Shown: one piece after another, positions 45,050 through 53,579 of the stretch
How positions within the stretch are numbered: position 1 is the stretch's first letter
Layout of the letters: each line of letters begins with the position of its first letter
NCBI RefSeq assembly: GCF_019052365.1
Contig: NZ_JAHQUY010000008.1
Coordinates: forward strand, 1-61,149
DNA: 61,149 nucleotides
Direction: 5' to 3'
Source of the DNA: Leyella stercorea
GTDB taxonomy: Bacteria; Bacteroidota; Bacteroidia; Bacteroidales; Bacteroidaceae
Program-made: the position numbers and the translations under genes
The notes under the pieces: generated by a model
What the model was told of the DNA's origin: nothing
Database searches by the model: none
What the model saw: only the letters and a program-made list of their open reading frames with translations

Positions 45050-46876
45050 TTATCTTGAACGTTGGATACCTTCTCGCAGCTCTGCGTTTTCCATCGCCTC
45101 GTTTCTCACATTTCTCACTTCTTGCTCGCCATAGTTGCGTTCTGCCATCTGTCTCATCTGGTCACTCTTGGCAAGCACGGCATTGGCAAGGGTGTTGAGT
45201 GGTAAGGCTCCTGCTTGATATGCTCCAACCACATGCTCTGGCAGTTGGATGGTGTATGGCACTCGGTCAATGGTTGCCACTAAACAGTTGCCTTGTAGCA
45301 CAGGGTTGGCTATTCGGGGATTCAACGGTTCGTCTGGATAGGACTTATATTGCACTGCTTGTGCTGTTGTATTACCGTATGATACAGCATTTCCATCATT
45401 GCTTTCCCGTTTGTTTGCCAATGCTTCATGTCCTGCCTTGTTCAGCAGATTGGCACCGCCCATACCGACGAGTGTCATCTTCAGCAATGGATTTTTCACA
45501 AACATTCCTGCAAGGATGGCGGCTATCGGCATCATGTTGTCTTTCAAACCCAATGATTGCGTTTTGCCTGTGAACATACCCACAAGGATGTCGGGCAACA
45601 TGGCTATCACATAGCCGAGGTTATTGCCGATGTCGCTGAAACCGTCCAGTCCGAAGTTCTTCAACAGTCCTTCCCATCCGTTGCTGTTGTCACGCTCTGG
45701 CTGTTCCTGCTGCGTAGCTTCCGATTGTTGCTGTTCTGCATCTTCTTGTAGAGCCTCTGTTTCATTTCTTTCTTTGATGATACGCTCAGCTTCTGCAACC
45801 TTGGCTGCGTCGTGCTTGGCTTTCTCTTCCAGATAGGCATCTTCCTTGCCGGGTGCCACTATCAGCGGTACATTCTTGTATTTCGGATCGTTCCGTTTCT
45901 CTTGCTCTTTTTGGAAAGGAAACTTAAAACTGTTATCTGTCCATGCCATAGGTGTAAATGCTTTTTGTGGGATATGTATCTTGTTATGGAGTTTGCTGTT
46001 GAGCGTCTTGACATAGCCATTGTCGGTGGCATTCACTTTCTTGGCTTGTGAGCGAAAACCAGTGAAGGCATTGCCGTTCTGTCCGAATACGCCCTTGCTG
46101 ATGCTCAATTCCATGGCTTGCTCTTTCCGCTGTTCGCCGTTTCCCTTCTTGGAATCGAGGATATAGCCCAATGCCATGTCGCTCCCCACCAAGGTTGCCA
46201 ATGACTTCCAACTACCGATACCGCCCATGGTCACGGCATCCACTACCGAGGCGGTGGCCCTTCCTGCAAACTTCTCCGTCTTGCTCGGTTTGTAGGCTTT
46301 CTCGCCACGAGCCTCTATCTCTGCCGTCAATGGTGATTTCAGGAGCTCTTCTTGCAGTCCCCAAATGCTGTTTTGTGCAGCTTTGCGCAAGATGTAGTCC
46401 ATCGTTGACTTGGGCGTATTGTCCTTGACGAGCTTCCCAATCATCAGGTCTTCCATCCTTTGCACAACGTATGCGTATGCCAAGTCCTCGCCACAGGCTT
46501 TCGACAAAGCGTCATATTTGTTTCGTCCAATTTCCTTCACCACGGCATTGCGCCACTCGCCAGCAAGAAGAGCCAAGTCCTTCACGATGTTTTTGTCCTT
46601 CCATATCTTCTGGTTGCACATCTCCAAATAGTCCTCTGTGGTTTTGCTGTTCCATTTGCCTGTCTGTTTCAGCACAAAGTCTGTGTTGTCAGCATACGGA
46701 TTGGCAGAAGCAAGCACTCCTGCCAAACTGCTCTGGTACCTGCCTCTTTCCTCCAGTTGCTTGTGCGTCAAGTCGTCTCGCACCTGTTTCATCACAAGTG
46801 CCAGCTTGCCGTCAAAATATTCTTGAAGGCAATACTCCAGTTCGGCAAAACGTGTCGGGTTCTTGATAGTACTCAT
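45050..46876 (-). CDS. Large transfer-operon protein with membrane segments (608 aa)
   Basis: Not recognised as a named family. From the ATG at 46876 (overlapping the upstream stop as TAATG) the N-terminal half is helical and charged. A long acidic Gln/Glu-rich stretch (about residues 355-405) leads into a hydrophobic region with two or three possible membrane helices (AMLPDILVGMFTG, PIAAILAGMFVKNP, MTLVGMGGANLL). The C-terminal part is soluble. It ends GIQRSR. It may be an effector-like or scaffold protein of the transfer apparatus; no catalytic motif is seen. Confidence 0.72.
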   Translation of the reverse strand: MSTIKNPTRFAELEYCLQEYFDGKLALVMKQVRDDLTHKQLEERGRYQSSLAGVLASANPYADNTDFVLKQTGKWNSKTTEDYLEMCNQKIWKDKNIVKDLALLAGEWRNAVVKEIGRNKYDALSKACGEDLAYAYVVQRMEDLMIGKLVKDNTPKSTMDYILRKAAQNSIWGLQEELLKSPLTAEIEARGEKAYKPSKTEKFAGRATASVVDAVTMGGIGSWKSLATLVGSDMALGYILDSKKGNGEQRKEQAMELSISKGVFGQNGNAFTGFRSQAKKVNATDNGYVKTLNSKLHNKIHIPQKAFTPMAWTDNSFKFPFQKEQEKRNDPKYKNVPLIVAPGKEDAYLEEKAKHDAAKVAEAERIIKERNETEALQEDAEQQQSEATQQEQPERDNSNGWEGLLKNFGLDGFSDIGNNLGYVIAMLPDILVGMFTGKTQSLGLKDNMMPIAAILAGMFVKNPLLKMTLVGMGGANLLNKAGHEALANKRESNDGNAVSYGNTTAQAVQYKSYPDEPLNPRIANPVLQGNCLVATIDRVPYTIQLPEHVVGAYQAGALPLNTLANAVLAKSDQMRQMAERNYGEQEVRNVRNEAMENAELREGIQRSR

Positions 46877-47154
46877 TATAGCGTTACGTTTAGTTGACCT
46901 AATATCTGTTCTCTTGTCTGCTCGATGGCTTGGTGATACACTTCCATCTGCTTTGGAAAGTATTCCTCCAGCCAAGCGTCTTTCTCTATTCTGTCATGGA
47001 TGAAGAGGATGGCTTGCTGCAGTTCTGTCTCCACGGAGCATTCTCCTTCCTCTCGGTTGTTGAACCATGCCTTTGTCCACCATCTCACTCCTGCACGGTC
47101 GGGATATACGCTCACCAACCTTGGAATGTCGAAGCTCTGCACATCGATGTCCAA
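46876..47154 (-). CDS. C-terminal part of frameshifted M23 protein
   Basis: This frame continues the preceding M23 gene after a shift of one base in the A9 run (minus strand, 47214-47206). Reading from that run gives KKLHDEAVRTSGIIDPLAEL and then FDIPRLVSVYPDRAGVRWW, which is protein-like without an ATG start. Its stop overlaps the next ATG as TAATG, normal coupling, so this frame is the natural end of the longer protein of about 379 residues. A separate gene starting at TTG is less likely. Confidence 0.5.
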   Translation of the reverse strand: MDIDVQSFDIPRLVSVYPDRAGVRWWTKAWFNNREEGECSVETELQQAILFIHDRIEKDAWLEEYFPKQMEVYHQAIEQTREQILGQLNVTL

Positions 47155-47186
47155 TTCTGCGAGAGGGTCGATGATACCACTTGTCC

Positions 47187-48014
47187 TTACGGCTTCGTCA
47201 TGGAGTTTTTTTTTAGGACTTCGCTCAATGTGGACAGATAGATGCCATGCCGCAATGCCAGATAGTTCAAGAAATCTGCTATCAGCAGGTTCTGCACTTT
47301 ACAAGCCAATGGCATGGCTCTTTGCCCGATGCCTAACGGATTGCTGATGGATGGCATAGCTTCATAGAAATAGTGTTTCGCCGCTGACAAGGTAAAGATG
47401 TTCCTTAGCGACTGCTCTGCATGTTGCGGTGTCACATACATACCTTTATACAGGTCTTCCATATACGATGGCATGAAGCGCAGCATCAATTCTTCTATCT
47501 CTTTCTGGTCTTTGTCATACTGTGTGGCTATATTCATGTCGTAGGTCTCAAACTCAGGAAAACCTGTCTTACCGGTCTGTTCCATTGCCTTCACATTGCC
47601 ATATAGCATGGTCAGGAAATCAATCGGATTGATTTCCTTGCCGTCAAACTTCACCTCGAAATGCAGTCTGTCACCGCTCAATGCCACGATGTTTCCTGCC
47701 TTCACGGTTTGTCCGAAATTCACGAACACGTTGGCAAGATGGGAATAGGTCACTTCATACTTGCCGTAGCGTATCACTTGGTAGATGCCGTGTGTCGCAT
47801 CATTGCCAATGCCCGATACCGTTCCGCTTGCCAAGGCAGACAGCAGATAGTGATTTGCCTCAAAGTCCAGTCCGTGATGGAAGAACACGGTTCCTGTTAC
47901 AGGATGCTTCTGTTTGCCATAGCCAAGTGTCAGTTCCACATCCTTGCCTCGCTCCTCAAAGGGCATGCAAAAGCCGCTTTTTGATTGCAGCATCATTTCT
48001 TCTGTATATCTCAT
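47187..48014 (-). CDS. M23-family peptidase, frameshifted near C-terminus
   Basis: An M23 zinc peptidase domain fills the first 140 residues: FFHHGLDFEANH, THGIYQVIRYGKYEVTYSHL and LHFEVKFDGKEINPIDFL. Ligand residues His, Asp and the final His are present. A helical region of about 120 residues follows. The frame ends at VLKKNSMTKP because of a run of nine A. One extra A would continue into the 46876-47154 frame. There is no signal peptide. It is one of four M23 genes in the window, three of them on the accessory region. Confidence 0.8.
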   Translation of the reverse strand: MRYTEEMMLQSKSGFCMPFEERGKDVELTLGYGKQKHPVTGTVFFHHGLDFEANHYLLSALASGTVSGIGNDATHGIYQVIRYGKYEVTYSHLANVFVNFGQTVKAGNIVALSGDRLHFEVKFDGKEINPIDFLTMLYGNVKAMEQTGKTGFPEFETYDMNIATQYDKDQKEIEELMLRFMPSYMEDLYKGMYVTPQHAEQSLRNIFTLSAAKHYFYEAMPSISNPLGIGQRAMPLACKVQNLLIADFLNYLALRHGIYLSTLSEVLKKNSMTKP

Positions 48015-48033
48015 GTTGTTGTCGTTTTTATGT

Positions 48034-48693
48034 TTATCGTTTCATGCCGCCACTGCGTGTGGTCGTTTCTGCTTCGTTCACATTTCTTCCTTGACCGCCA
48101 TCACCACTGACGATGTTCTTGATGTTGGAATTGTTGCCGATGAGCATCAGGCCTAGCATGGCTCCTGCTATCTTGCCAAGCCATCCGAAACGTCCGAAGG
48201 TGAGAAACGCTGCTGTCACCAGTCCTGCAAGGCTCAGTCCAGACACGTTTCCTTTCCCTAAGTTCTTGAAGAAATTGCCGAACATCTCCAGTCCGTTGCC
48301 TCCGAAGATGCCACGGAAGAAGTTACTCATACCGCTCCACTTGCTGTTGATGTCGCCCATGGCACCATTCACCGCATCCACGGCTTCCCCTGCTTTGTTC
48401 TTCAATCCTTTTACATCTTCCACGGCTTCGGATATTTTCTCTGTGGTGTCTTTTCCGACCACCACGTCACTGGCTATCTCCACCATGCTCTTGTCGTTGA
48501 CAAGGTTCTGCCATGCCACATATCCTGCTGCGCTGCCCACAGCGGCTGTTTTCATCGCACTTCCTGCGCCTTTTAGTGCTTGGGTGGGATGCACAGCCGT
48601 ATTGCTTGCTGATTTCAGTCCTTGCTTGGCGACACTACCTGCACCTTTCAAGGCACTGCCGCCATACTTTGCTATCTTTGCCCATATACTCAT
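48034..48693 (-). CDS. Small hydrophobic Ala/Gly-rich protein with SGGMKR tail
   Basis: A protein of 219 residues, not recognised. The N-terminus is a set of amphipathic Lys/Gly/Ala repeats (YGGSALKGAGSVAK, QALKGAGSAMK). The C-terminal half holds a hydrophobic hairpin (LSLAGLVTAAFLTFG, LGKIAGAMLGLMLIG). This resembles pore-forming or membrane-anchoring modules, but that is only a pattern. The end TTTRSGGMKR is almost identical to the MutS-domain fusion. It sits between the exported 224-residue protein and the M23 gene. Confidence 0.7.
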   Translation of the reverse strand: MSIWAKIAKYGGSALKGAGSVAKQGLKSASNTAVHPTQALKGAGSAMKTAAVGSAAGYVAWQNLVNDKSMVEIASDVVVGKDTTEKISEAVEDVKGLKNKAGEAVDAVNGAMGDINSKWSGMSNFFRGIFGGNGLEMFGNFFKNLGKGNVSGLSLAGLVTAAFLTFGRFGWLGKIAGAMLGLMLIGNNSNIKNIVSGDGGQGRNVNEAETTTRSGGMKR

Positions 48694-48711
48694 AGTCGTA
48701 TCTTTTTATTG

Positions 48712-49386
48712 TTATTTGATCTTTCCGTTTCGCTTCCATCTGTTCATGCAGTCCTTCACGATGGTTTTCTTGTCTGCCTTGTCGTGGCTACCTTCCTCTA
48801 TCTCTGCCCAGATGTCCGCCATCGAGGTGTACTTCACCGCCTTGGTCAGCCGTTGCAGCTTTTTGTTCATTACCTTCAGCTTGGGGCGGATGCCGAAAAC
48901 GATTTCCACTCGTTCTTTCTCGGTCATCTTGTTGCCTGACAAGCATACAAGCCTGATGTCATTTACTATCTCCACGCTGCCCATAATCAACTCCCGATAG
49001 ATCTTGTTGCGCTTGGCTGACAGTGCCACAGCAAGGGCATTGCTCGGATGTTTATCCAGTTGTTTGGTGAATCCTCCCAAGTTATCCACCAGTCGGTCTA
49101 TCTCGTGATAGAAGCCATATACCTGTGCAGCATACACCACGATGGAGCGGAACGAGTCCAAGTAGTTGTTGAACTCTCGTTGCAGATTGGTGGTTCCTTC
49201 CACTTCCTCTTTCAACCATATATGACCAGTGGTCTGCATCAGCATCACCTTCTCCTGGTTCTTCAACTCCTTTTCAGCCTTGTCTGTATAGGCGTATATC
49301 ATTCCTGCCAACACAGGGTCGTTCTGGGCTTGCACCTTGCAGACGGAAAGCAACATGATGCCAAAGCAAAATATACATGTTCTCAT
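48712..49386 (-). CDS. Exported protein, paralog of its upstream neighbour
   Basis: A protein of 224 residues from the ATG at 49386 with a cleavable signal (CFGIMLLSVCKVQAQ). The mature part is helical. It shares layout with the 49407-50105 protein: signal ending AQ, a conserved NQ/LLQ helix, a FNNYLDSF or YNSYLKSV segment followed by an L/Y-rich helix, then a C-terminal MADIW or MSDVWN motif and a final basic RW helix. They are likely paired periplasmic proteins of the transfer system. I do not know the family name. Confidence 0.75.
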   Translation of the reverse strand: MRTCIFCFGIMLLSVCKVQAQNDPVLAGMIYAYTDKAEKELKNQEKVMLMQTTGHIWLKEEVEGTTNLQREFNNYLDSFRSIVVYAAQVYGFYHEIDRLVDNLGGFTKQLDKHPSNALAVALSAKRNKIYRELIMGSVEIVNDIRLVCLSGNKMTEKERVEIVFGIRPKLKVMNKKLQRLTKAVKYTSMADIWAEIEEGSHDKADKKTIVKDCMNRWKRNGKIK

Positions 49387-49406
49387 ACTCAAATGTTTTT
49401 ATATTA

Positions 49407-50105
49407 TTATGGTGTACTGACTTTGGCAGCTCTCCGCCACCGCCCCAATGCTTGCGTAGCAATCTCACCATTACTTCTGTCTATCATCCCTGCCGTGACA
49501 TTGTTCCACACATCACTCATTGTATAGTAGCGGATGCTCAGATACAGTTTGTTGAGCTTTTTTTTGAAAGCAGATAGTTTGTCGTTTAATGCCCACAAGG
49601 TCTTGGAGCGGTCTGCTCCTGTCAGCATATTCTCTGTGCCACCATTCGCCACGGCATCGTTCAATAGATTGAAAACCGATACCAATTCCGTTGCCGTCTC
49701 GATATACAGGTTGTTCATACTCATGCTTGCCACAATGCCCTGTGGATTATTGGCAATAGCTGCCTTCAACTTGGCGAGCGTGATGAAAATCTTCACGCCA
49801 TCATCATACAGATGGGTACATGCTTTCAGCGAAGAGGCATAGCCGTTCACTGATTTCAAGTAGCTGTTGTACTTCTTCTCCCATTTGTGTATCTGGTTAA
49901 ACTCAGCAGCCATTGTATTCTGCAACAACGCCGTCTTGGTCTGTCCGTTGATTTGCTTTTCAATCTCACTGTTGATAAGTTCATTGCCTTCTGCCAGTGC
50001 CATCCATTCCAAGGGATTGGATGACACCAATTGTGCCTTGGCTTTCGATGCCGTTGCTATGCCGATAATTGCCATCAACCATATCTTACCTATTTGTAAT
50101 CTCAT
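49407..50105 (-). CDS. Exported protein, paralog of its downstream neighbour
   Basis: A protein of 232 residues with signal MAIIGIATASKAKAQ near the N-terminus. The helical mature part has NSYLKSVNGYASSLKACTHL and ends with YYTMSDVWNNVTAGM and RWRRAAKVSTP. The order of features matches the 48712-49386 protein, so one probably arose from the other by duplication. VirB5-like periplasmic proteins have similar size and helicity, but I cannot claim homology. It overlaps the PH-domain gene by 20 bases. Confidence 0.75.
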   Translation of the reverse strand: MRLQIGKIWLMAIIGIATASKAKAQLVSSNPLEWMALAEGNELINSEIEKQINGQTKTALLQNTMAAEFNQIHKWEKKYNSYLKSVNGYASSLKACTHLYDDGVKIFITLAKLKAAIANNPQGIVASMSMNNLYIETATELVSVFNLLNDAVANGGTENMLTGADRSKTLWALNDKLSAFKKKLNKLYLSIRYYTMSDVWNNVTAGMIDRSNGEIATQALGRWRRAAKVSTP

Positions 50106-50574
50106 AGATGCTCCTCCTGCGTTTGCTGGTTTCTACTCGTTCTCTGATGGTTGTCACCAGTTCTTCTTTCATCGGTACTCCGATAATGTCAAGCCTTGGT
50201 GTCGTTCTGTCTCCAGAATATATGCTCACGGTTTTCAATCGGAATAGTTGCTGCATGAATGTCTGACTCTCATTGAAATCCACCACACGATACAGTTCCT
50301 GATAATCTACTTCCCGATGAAACACGCCATGCTCAAACACCAATTGTTCGTTACTGATGATGTACCGCATCCTGCATAGATAGACCATTCGATATGCCAA
50401 ACATAGGGAAAACAAGAGCGAGAGGATAAACACCAAAGTGGAGAGAACGGCATCATCAATACCTGCATATACAAAGCCTACGCTTATAAGCACAAGCAAG
50501 TGCAGCTCGTTGATGACGAACTGCATCCAATGGGGCTTGATGATGATGTTTCTATACCGATATGTCTGCTGCAT
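50086..50574 (-). CDS. Membrane-anchored bacterial PH-domain protein
   Basis: A protein of 162 residues. The first part has two hydrophobic helices (about residues 20-60, INELHLLVLISVGFVYAG and LVFILSLLFSLCLAYRMVY), followed by a bPH2/YdbS-like domain seen as YIISNEQLVFEHGVFHREVD, LYRVVDF and KTVSIYSGD. Such proteins are inner-membrane scaffolds of unclear partner. It lies between the TOPRIM gene and an exported protein. The ATG at 50574 is chosen because 8 upstream residues have no support. Confidence 0.78.
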   Translation of the reverse strand: MQQTYRYRNIIIKPHWMQFVINELHLLVLISVGFVYAGIDDAVLSTLVFILSLLFSLCLAYRMVYLCRMRYIISNEQLVFEHGVFHREVDYQELYRVVDFNESQTFMQQLFRLKTVSIYSGDRTTPRLDIIGVPMKEELVTTIRERVETSKRRRSIYEITNR

Positions 50575-50604
50575 AATTCTCCTTTTTGATAATGACACCG
50601 TGCT

Positions 50605-51762
50605 TTATCTGCGGAAGCCCGATGTCTGTTCCTCTTTTTCCTCCTGTTTGGCTTGCTCTTGTTGCCTCTCAGCCTCTTGCGCCTTGGCGAACTCGAAATA
50701 GTCGAAGTCTATCTCTCCTTGGTCTATCAACCGTTGGTCTCGTTTGCCAAGCAAGGCATCGTTCCAGTCTTTGTATTGTCCCAAAGGATGAAAGGCTTGC
50801 ACCGTGAAGTCTGCAAATCCCATTTCCTTGGCGATTGCTTTGAAGTTCTTCACAAAGCCACGTCCTGCCTCGTCTTTGTCAAAGCCCAAATAATGGTTCG
50901 CTTGTCGGGTCTCTTCCAGCATTCCCTTTATTTGCCCCTTTGTCGGTGTACCTCCGGTCGAGACATACACGCTCTTCACTGGATTGATTTGGTACTCTGC
51001 CATAGCATCGTAGGCACTCTCGAACCATAGAATATTTGTGGCTTCTTTCAATGGCTTACCTGTCAGGTTGGCTATCCACAATCCTTCACTGCTGTTGCTT
51101 CCTTCCGCCTTGCCCTTGTATGCCTTGCCGTCCTCTCGTCTCGGTTTACCTCGCTCTTCCAATCCAACGATGCTGTCCGGCTTGGACGGCAAGGATAGTG
51201 GAAAGGCGAGATTGGCAAAACTCAATCCTTCATTTCGACGCTTGGTCGCCAAGAAGAAATGCTTGTAAAAGGCGAACTGGGTCCCCATGTTGATGCCTCT
51301 TTCCTTGAAATAAGGATAGTGTTTCCGTTGGGTGTCCTTTTCCCTTGGGTTGAAACGCAAGATGTCATAGTCTGACAGGTTGAAGGGCTTGGCATCTCGC
51401 TTGGGTTCAGCCACTCTGCTTTCACGCACATCAATGGGATTATTCAACAGTCTGTTGCATACCACATTCACCAGTCTGTCCAATGACATCCCTGGCTTAT
51501 AGTCGTCAAACAGCGTCGGATGCTCCTTGATGAAACCTATCACGTTGTAGTTCTTCTGCTCTGGTGGCTGAAAACAGCACTTGCCATTGCCAGTGACAAT
51601 AAACTTGTCACCCCTCACTCGCTGTCCATGACTGTCCACCTTTACATACGACGGATAGCGCAAGCCATCTCGTTTGTTCAACTGATAGCCTGCGTCCACC
51701 AACAACTCTTGTATGTTCAGACGCTGTAAGAAATCATTATATGTCAGTTCGTTGTTTGCCAT
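50605..51762 (-). CDS. TOPRIM-domain protein (primase-like)
   Basis: A 385-residue protein with a central TOPRIM module: NILWFESAYDAMAEYQ (the conserved Glu), VSTGGTPTKGQ, and YLGFDKDEAGRG with the Asp-x-Asp pair. A N-terminal CHC2-like region (FIVTGNGKCCFQPPEQ) suggests relation to plasmid primases of the DUF3991 type, which help start DNA synthesis on the transferred strand. The tail is acidic/Gln-rich and ends TSGFRR. It sits 12 bases after the previous gene in the transfer operon. Confidence 0.8.
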   Translation of the reverse strand: MANNELTYNDFLQRLNIQELLVDAGYQLNKRDGLRYPSYVKVDSHGQRVRGDKFIVTGNGKCCFQPPEQKNYNVIGFIKEHPTLFDDYKPGMSLDRLVNVVCNRLLNNPIDVRESRVAEPKRDAKPFNLSDYDILRFNPREKDTQRKHYPYFKERGINMGTQFAFYKHFFLATKRRNEGLSFANLAFPLSLPSKPDSIVGLEERGKPRREDGKAYKGKAEGSNSSEGLWIANLTGKPLKEATNILWFESAYDAMAEYQINPVKSVYVSTGGTPTKGQIKGMLEETRQANHYLGFDKDEAGRGFVKNFKAIAKEMGFADFTVQAFHPLGQYKDWNDALLGKRDQRLIDQGEIDFDYFEFAKAQEAERQQEQAKQEEKEEQTSGFRR

Positions 51763-51774
51763 AAGCGTATTCCG

Positions 51775-53316
51775 TTATAGTCCTTTCCCCATGTGAGGAT
51801 GCAATACTTCTTTGTTCATGGCAGCCTCAAAGTTTCTCGCCGCCACATCCATTGGCGTATCTACTCCTGGCTTGAAGTAGGGACGAGGTGGCGCAGGTGC
51901 TGCACCATGATGGTGGTCAACTATCACTACAGGTGCGCCATGTGGACGATGTAGCTCACTGCCTACTTCGGCAGCAACACCCAATCCTGCTAACAGTGCA
52001 GCTCCAATCTTGGTTCCCAAACTGGTACGGTCTTTCATATCTACCTCACCGAATATCTTGGAAAAAAGTTTCATGCGATGGTAGTCATCCACTGCCATGA
52101 ACTTGTCATACTGCTTCTGCGTTATCTCGTGGCTTACTCGCTCACCGTTGATGACGGCGGTCATGCGGTACTTGCCTTCCTGCTCCGCTGGCTCCACTCG
52201 TATCTCACCAACAGTTACTTCTCTGCCATGCTTGCCTTCACGGAACCACCCCTTGCTCTCGTCCAAGTCCTGCCCATCCACAATACCTACTTTATTGTTC
52301 ATAGGTTCTTGCTGCACTTGCAATGGCTCGACGGTAGATTGCAACCGCATCTTGCCGTCCAACTCCTGCTGCACCTCTGGACGCAAACTGATTTGGATGC
52401 GCTCCTTGCTGTTGAGCATGTCCATTGTTATCTTGTCTGCGAAATCATCCTTGATGACATTGTTCAGTATCTCCAGTCGTTTGGCTACAGATACTTGCTT
52501 GACAGAATTGTTGGTCAAAGCCTTCAATTCTTCGTCAGTCAAGTCATACACCATATCACTGTTGGTTCCTTCTGATTGGATGGTGAGTGTCTTTGCCTTC
52601 TCATCGATGATGATACCGTGTGAAGACAGGCATTCCTGCCATTGATCGTTGGAGAAATATACAGGTGAGCTTATCAGTTCCTTGTAGGGTTTGGCTGGCT
52701 CTTTGCTTCTTGGACGTGTCTCTACAGGTGTCACCACGGCTTGCAGGTTTTGTAATACATCTGCTTGTGATGCTACTTGTTGCTGTCCTTTATAGTAAAA
52801 GCCATAACCTCCAGAGGTTAACTCACCAGGTTTCAGCCTTCTGTCTGGTCTTTCCGCTACCATTGGTGCTCCTGCATAGAACATCTGTCCTCCGACTCTG
52901 CGTAGATGATAGCCGTCCTGCATTCTCGGTGTCCAACCTAAAAACTCTGGACTCCATCCTAACCGTCCGTATTCTCCAGTACCAATCCTATATCCATGCA
53001 GTCCCATAGCCACTCTTCCATTGGCATTTCTTGCATGGACAAGGTTTCTCGGCATATAGAAGTCTTTGCTGATGATGCTGGTAAAGACATTGTACGCCTT
53101 CTTATTGGCAGAGTTGGTTCCCCAATCGGTCAATGCCAACATCTGTTTCTCGGTGAGGTTATAGGTCAGCAGTGGGGAGTCATGTCCCTGTACCGCCAGT
53201 TGATAACCATCACCGTTGGCTATGATATGGGCTTGCATGCCATTGCGCATCAGGATGTCACGCATCTCTGGTTGTATGTCCATCTGTCTTGGATTCAAGT
53301 TCTTTCTTATCGCCAT
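51775..53316 (-). CDS. DUF3945/DUF4099-type multidomain protein (513 aa)
   Basis: A cytoplasmic protein built of several related beta/alpha units with a shared phrase: YNLTEKQMLALTDWG, YDLTDEELKALTNN and HEITQKQYDKFMAVDD. This repeat pattern resembles the DUF3945 and DUF4099 units common in Bacteroidota mobile-element proteins. The last 80 residues carry a His/Pro-rich segment (VIVDHHHGAAPAPPRP). No catalytic residues are recognised; a structural or DNA-packaging role is possible. Confidence 0.7.
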   Translation of the reverse strand: MAIRKNLNPRQMDIQPEMRDILMRNGMQAHIIANGDGYQLAVQGHDSPLLTYNLTEKQMLALTDWGTNSANKKAYNVFTSIISKDFYMPRNLVHARNANGRVAMGLHGYRIGTGEYGRLGWSPEFLGWTPRMQDGYHLRRVGGQMFYAGAPMVAERPDRRLKPGELTSGGYGFYYKGQQQVASQADVLQNLQAVVTPVETRPRSKEPAKPYKELISSPVYFSNDQWQECLSSHGIIIDEKAKTLTIQSEGTNSDMVYDLTDEELKALTNNSVKQVSVAKRLEILNNVIKDDFADKITMDMLNSKERIQISLRPEVQQELDGKMRLQSTVEPLQVQQEPMNNKVGIVDGQDLDESKGWFREGKHGREVTVGEIRVEPAEQEGKYRMTAVINGERVSHEITQKQYDKFMAVDDYHRMKLFSKIFGEVDMKDRTSLGTKIGAALLAGLGVAAEVGSELHRPHGAPVVIVDHHHGAAPAPPRPYFKPGVDTPMDVAARNFEAAMNKEVLHPHMGKGL

Positions 53317-53328
53317 AGCATGATTGTA

Positions 53329-53553
53329 TTAAGCGTTCTCTGTTTCCATTCCTTGCTCTAACAGTTCGTCTTTGTACTTCACAAACTGTTCCGCACTCTC
53401 GTTGCCGATGCACAGGGCGTGTTCCTTGCAGTATTCTTGATACTCGTTCTGCCATTCCTCACTGAAATGGTTCACATAGTCAAGCCAACCGTATTCACCG
53501 CTCTGCATCTTCTCCACGAGGATGTTTTCTGTATAATATGGTCCTTTTCTCAT
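53329..53553 (-). CDS. 74-residue acidic hypothetical protein
   Basis: A small soluble, strongly acidic protein with aromatic helices (YGWLDYVNHFSEEWQNEYQ). Not recognised. It sits tightly between the DUF4099 gene (26 bases) and the 513-residue protein (12 bases) and is likely translated with them. Confidence 0.65.
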   Translation of the reverse strand: MRKGPYYTENILVEKMQSGEYGWLDYVNHFSEEWQNEYQEYCKEHALCIGNESAEQFVKYKDELLEQGMETENA

Positions 53554-53579
53554 TTCTTCCCTAAATTTGATGTTTCACG

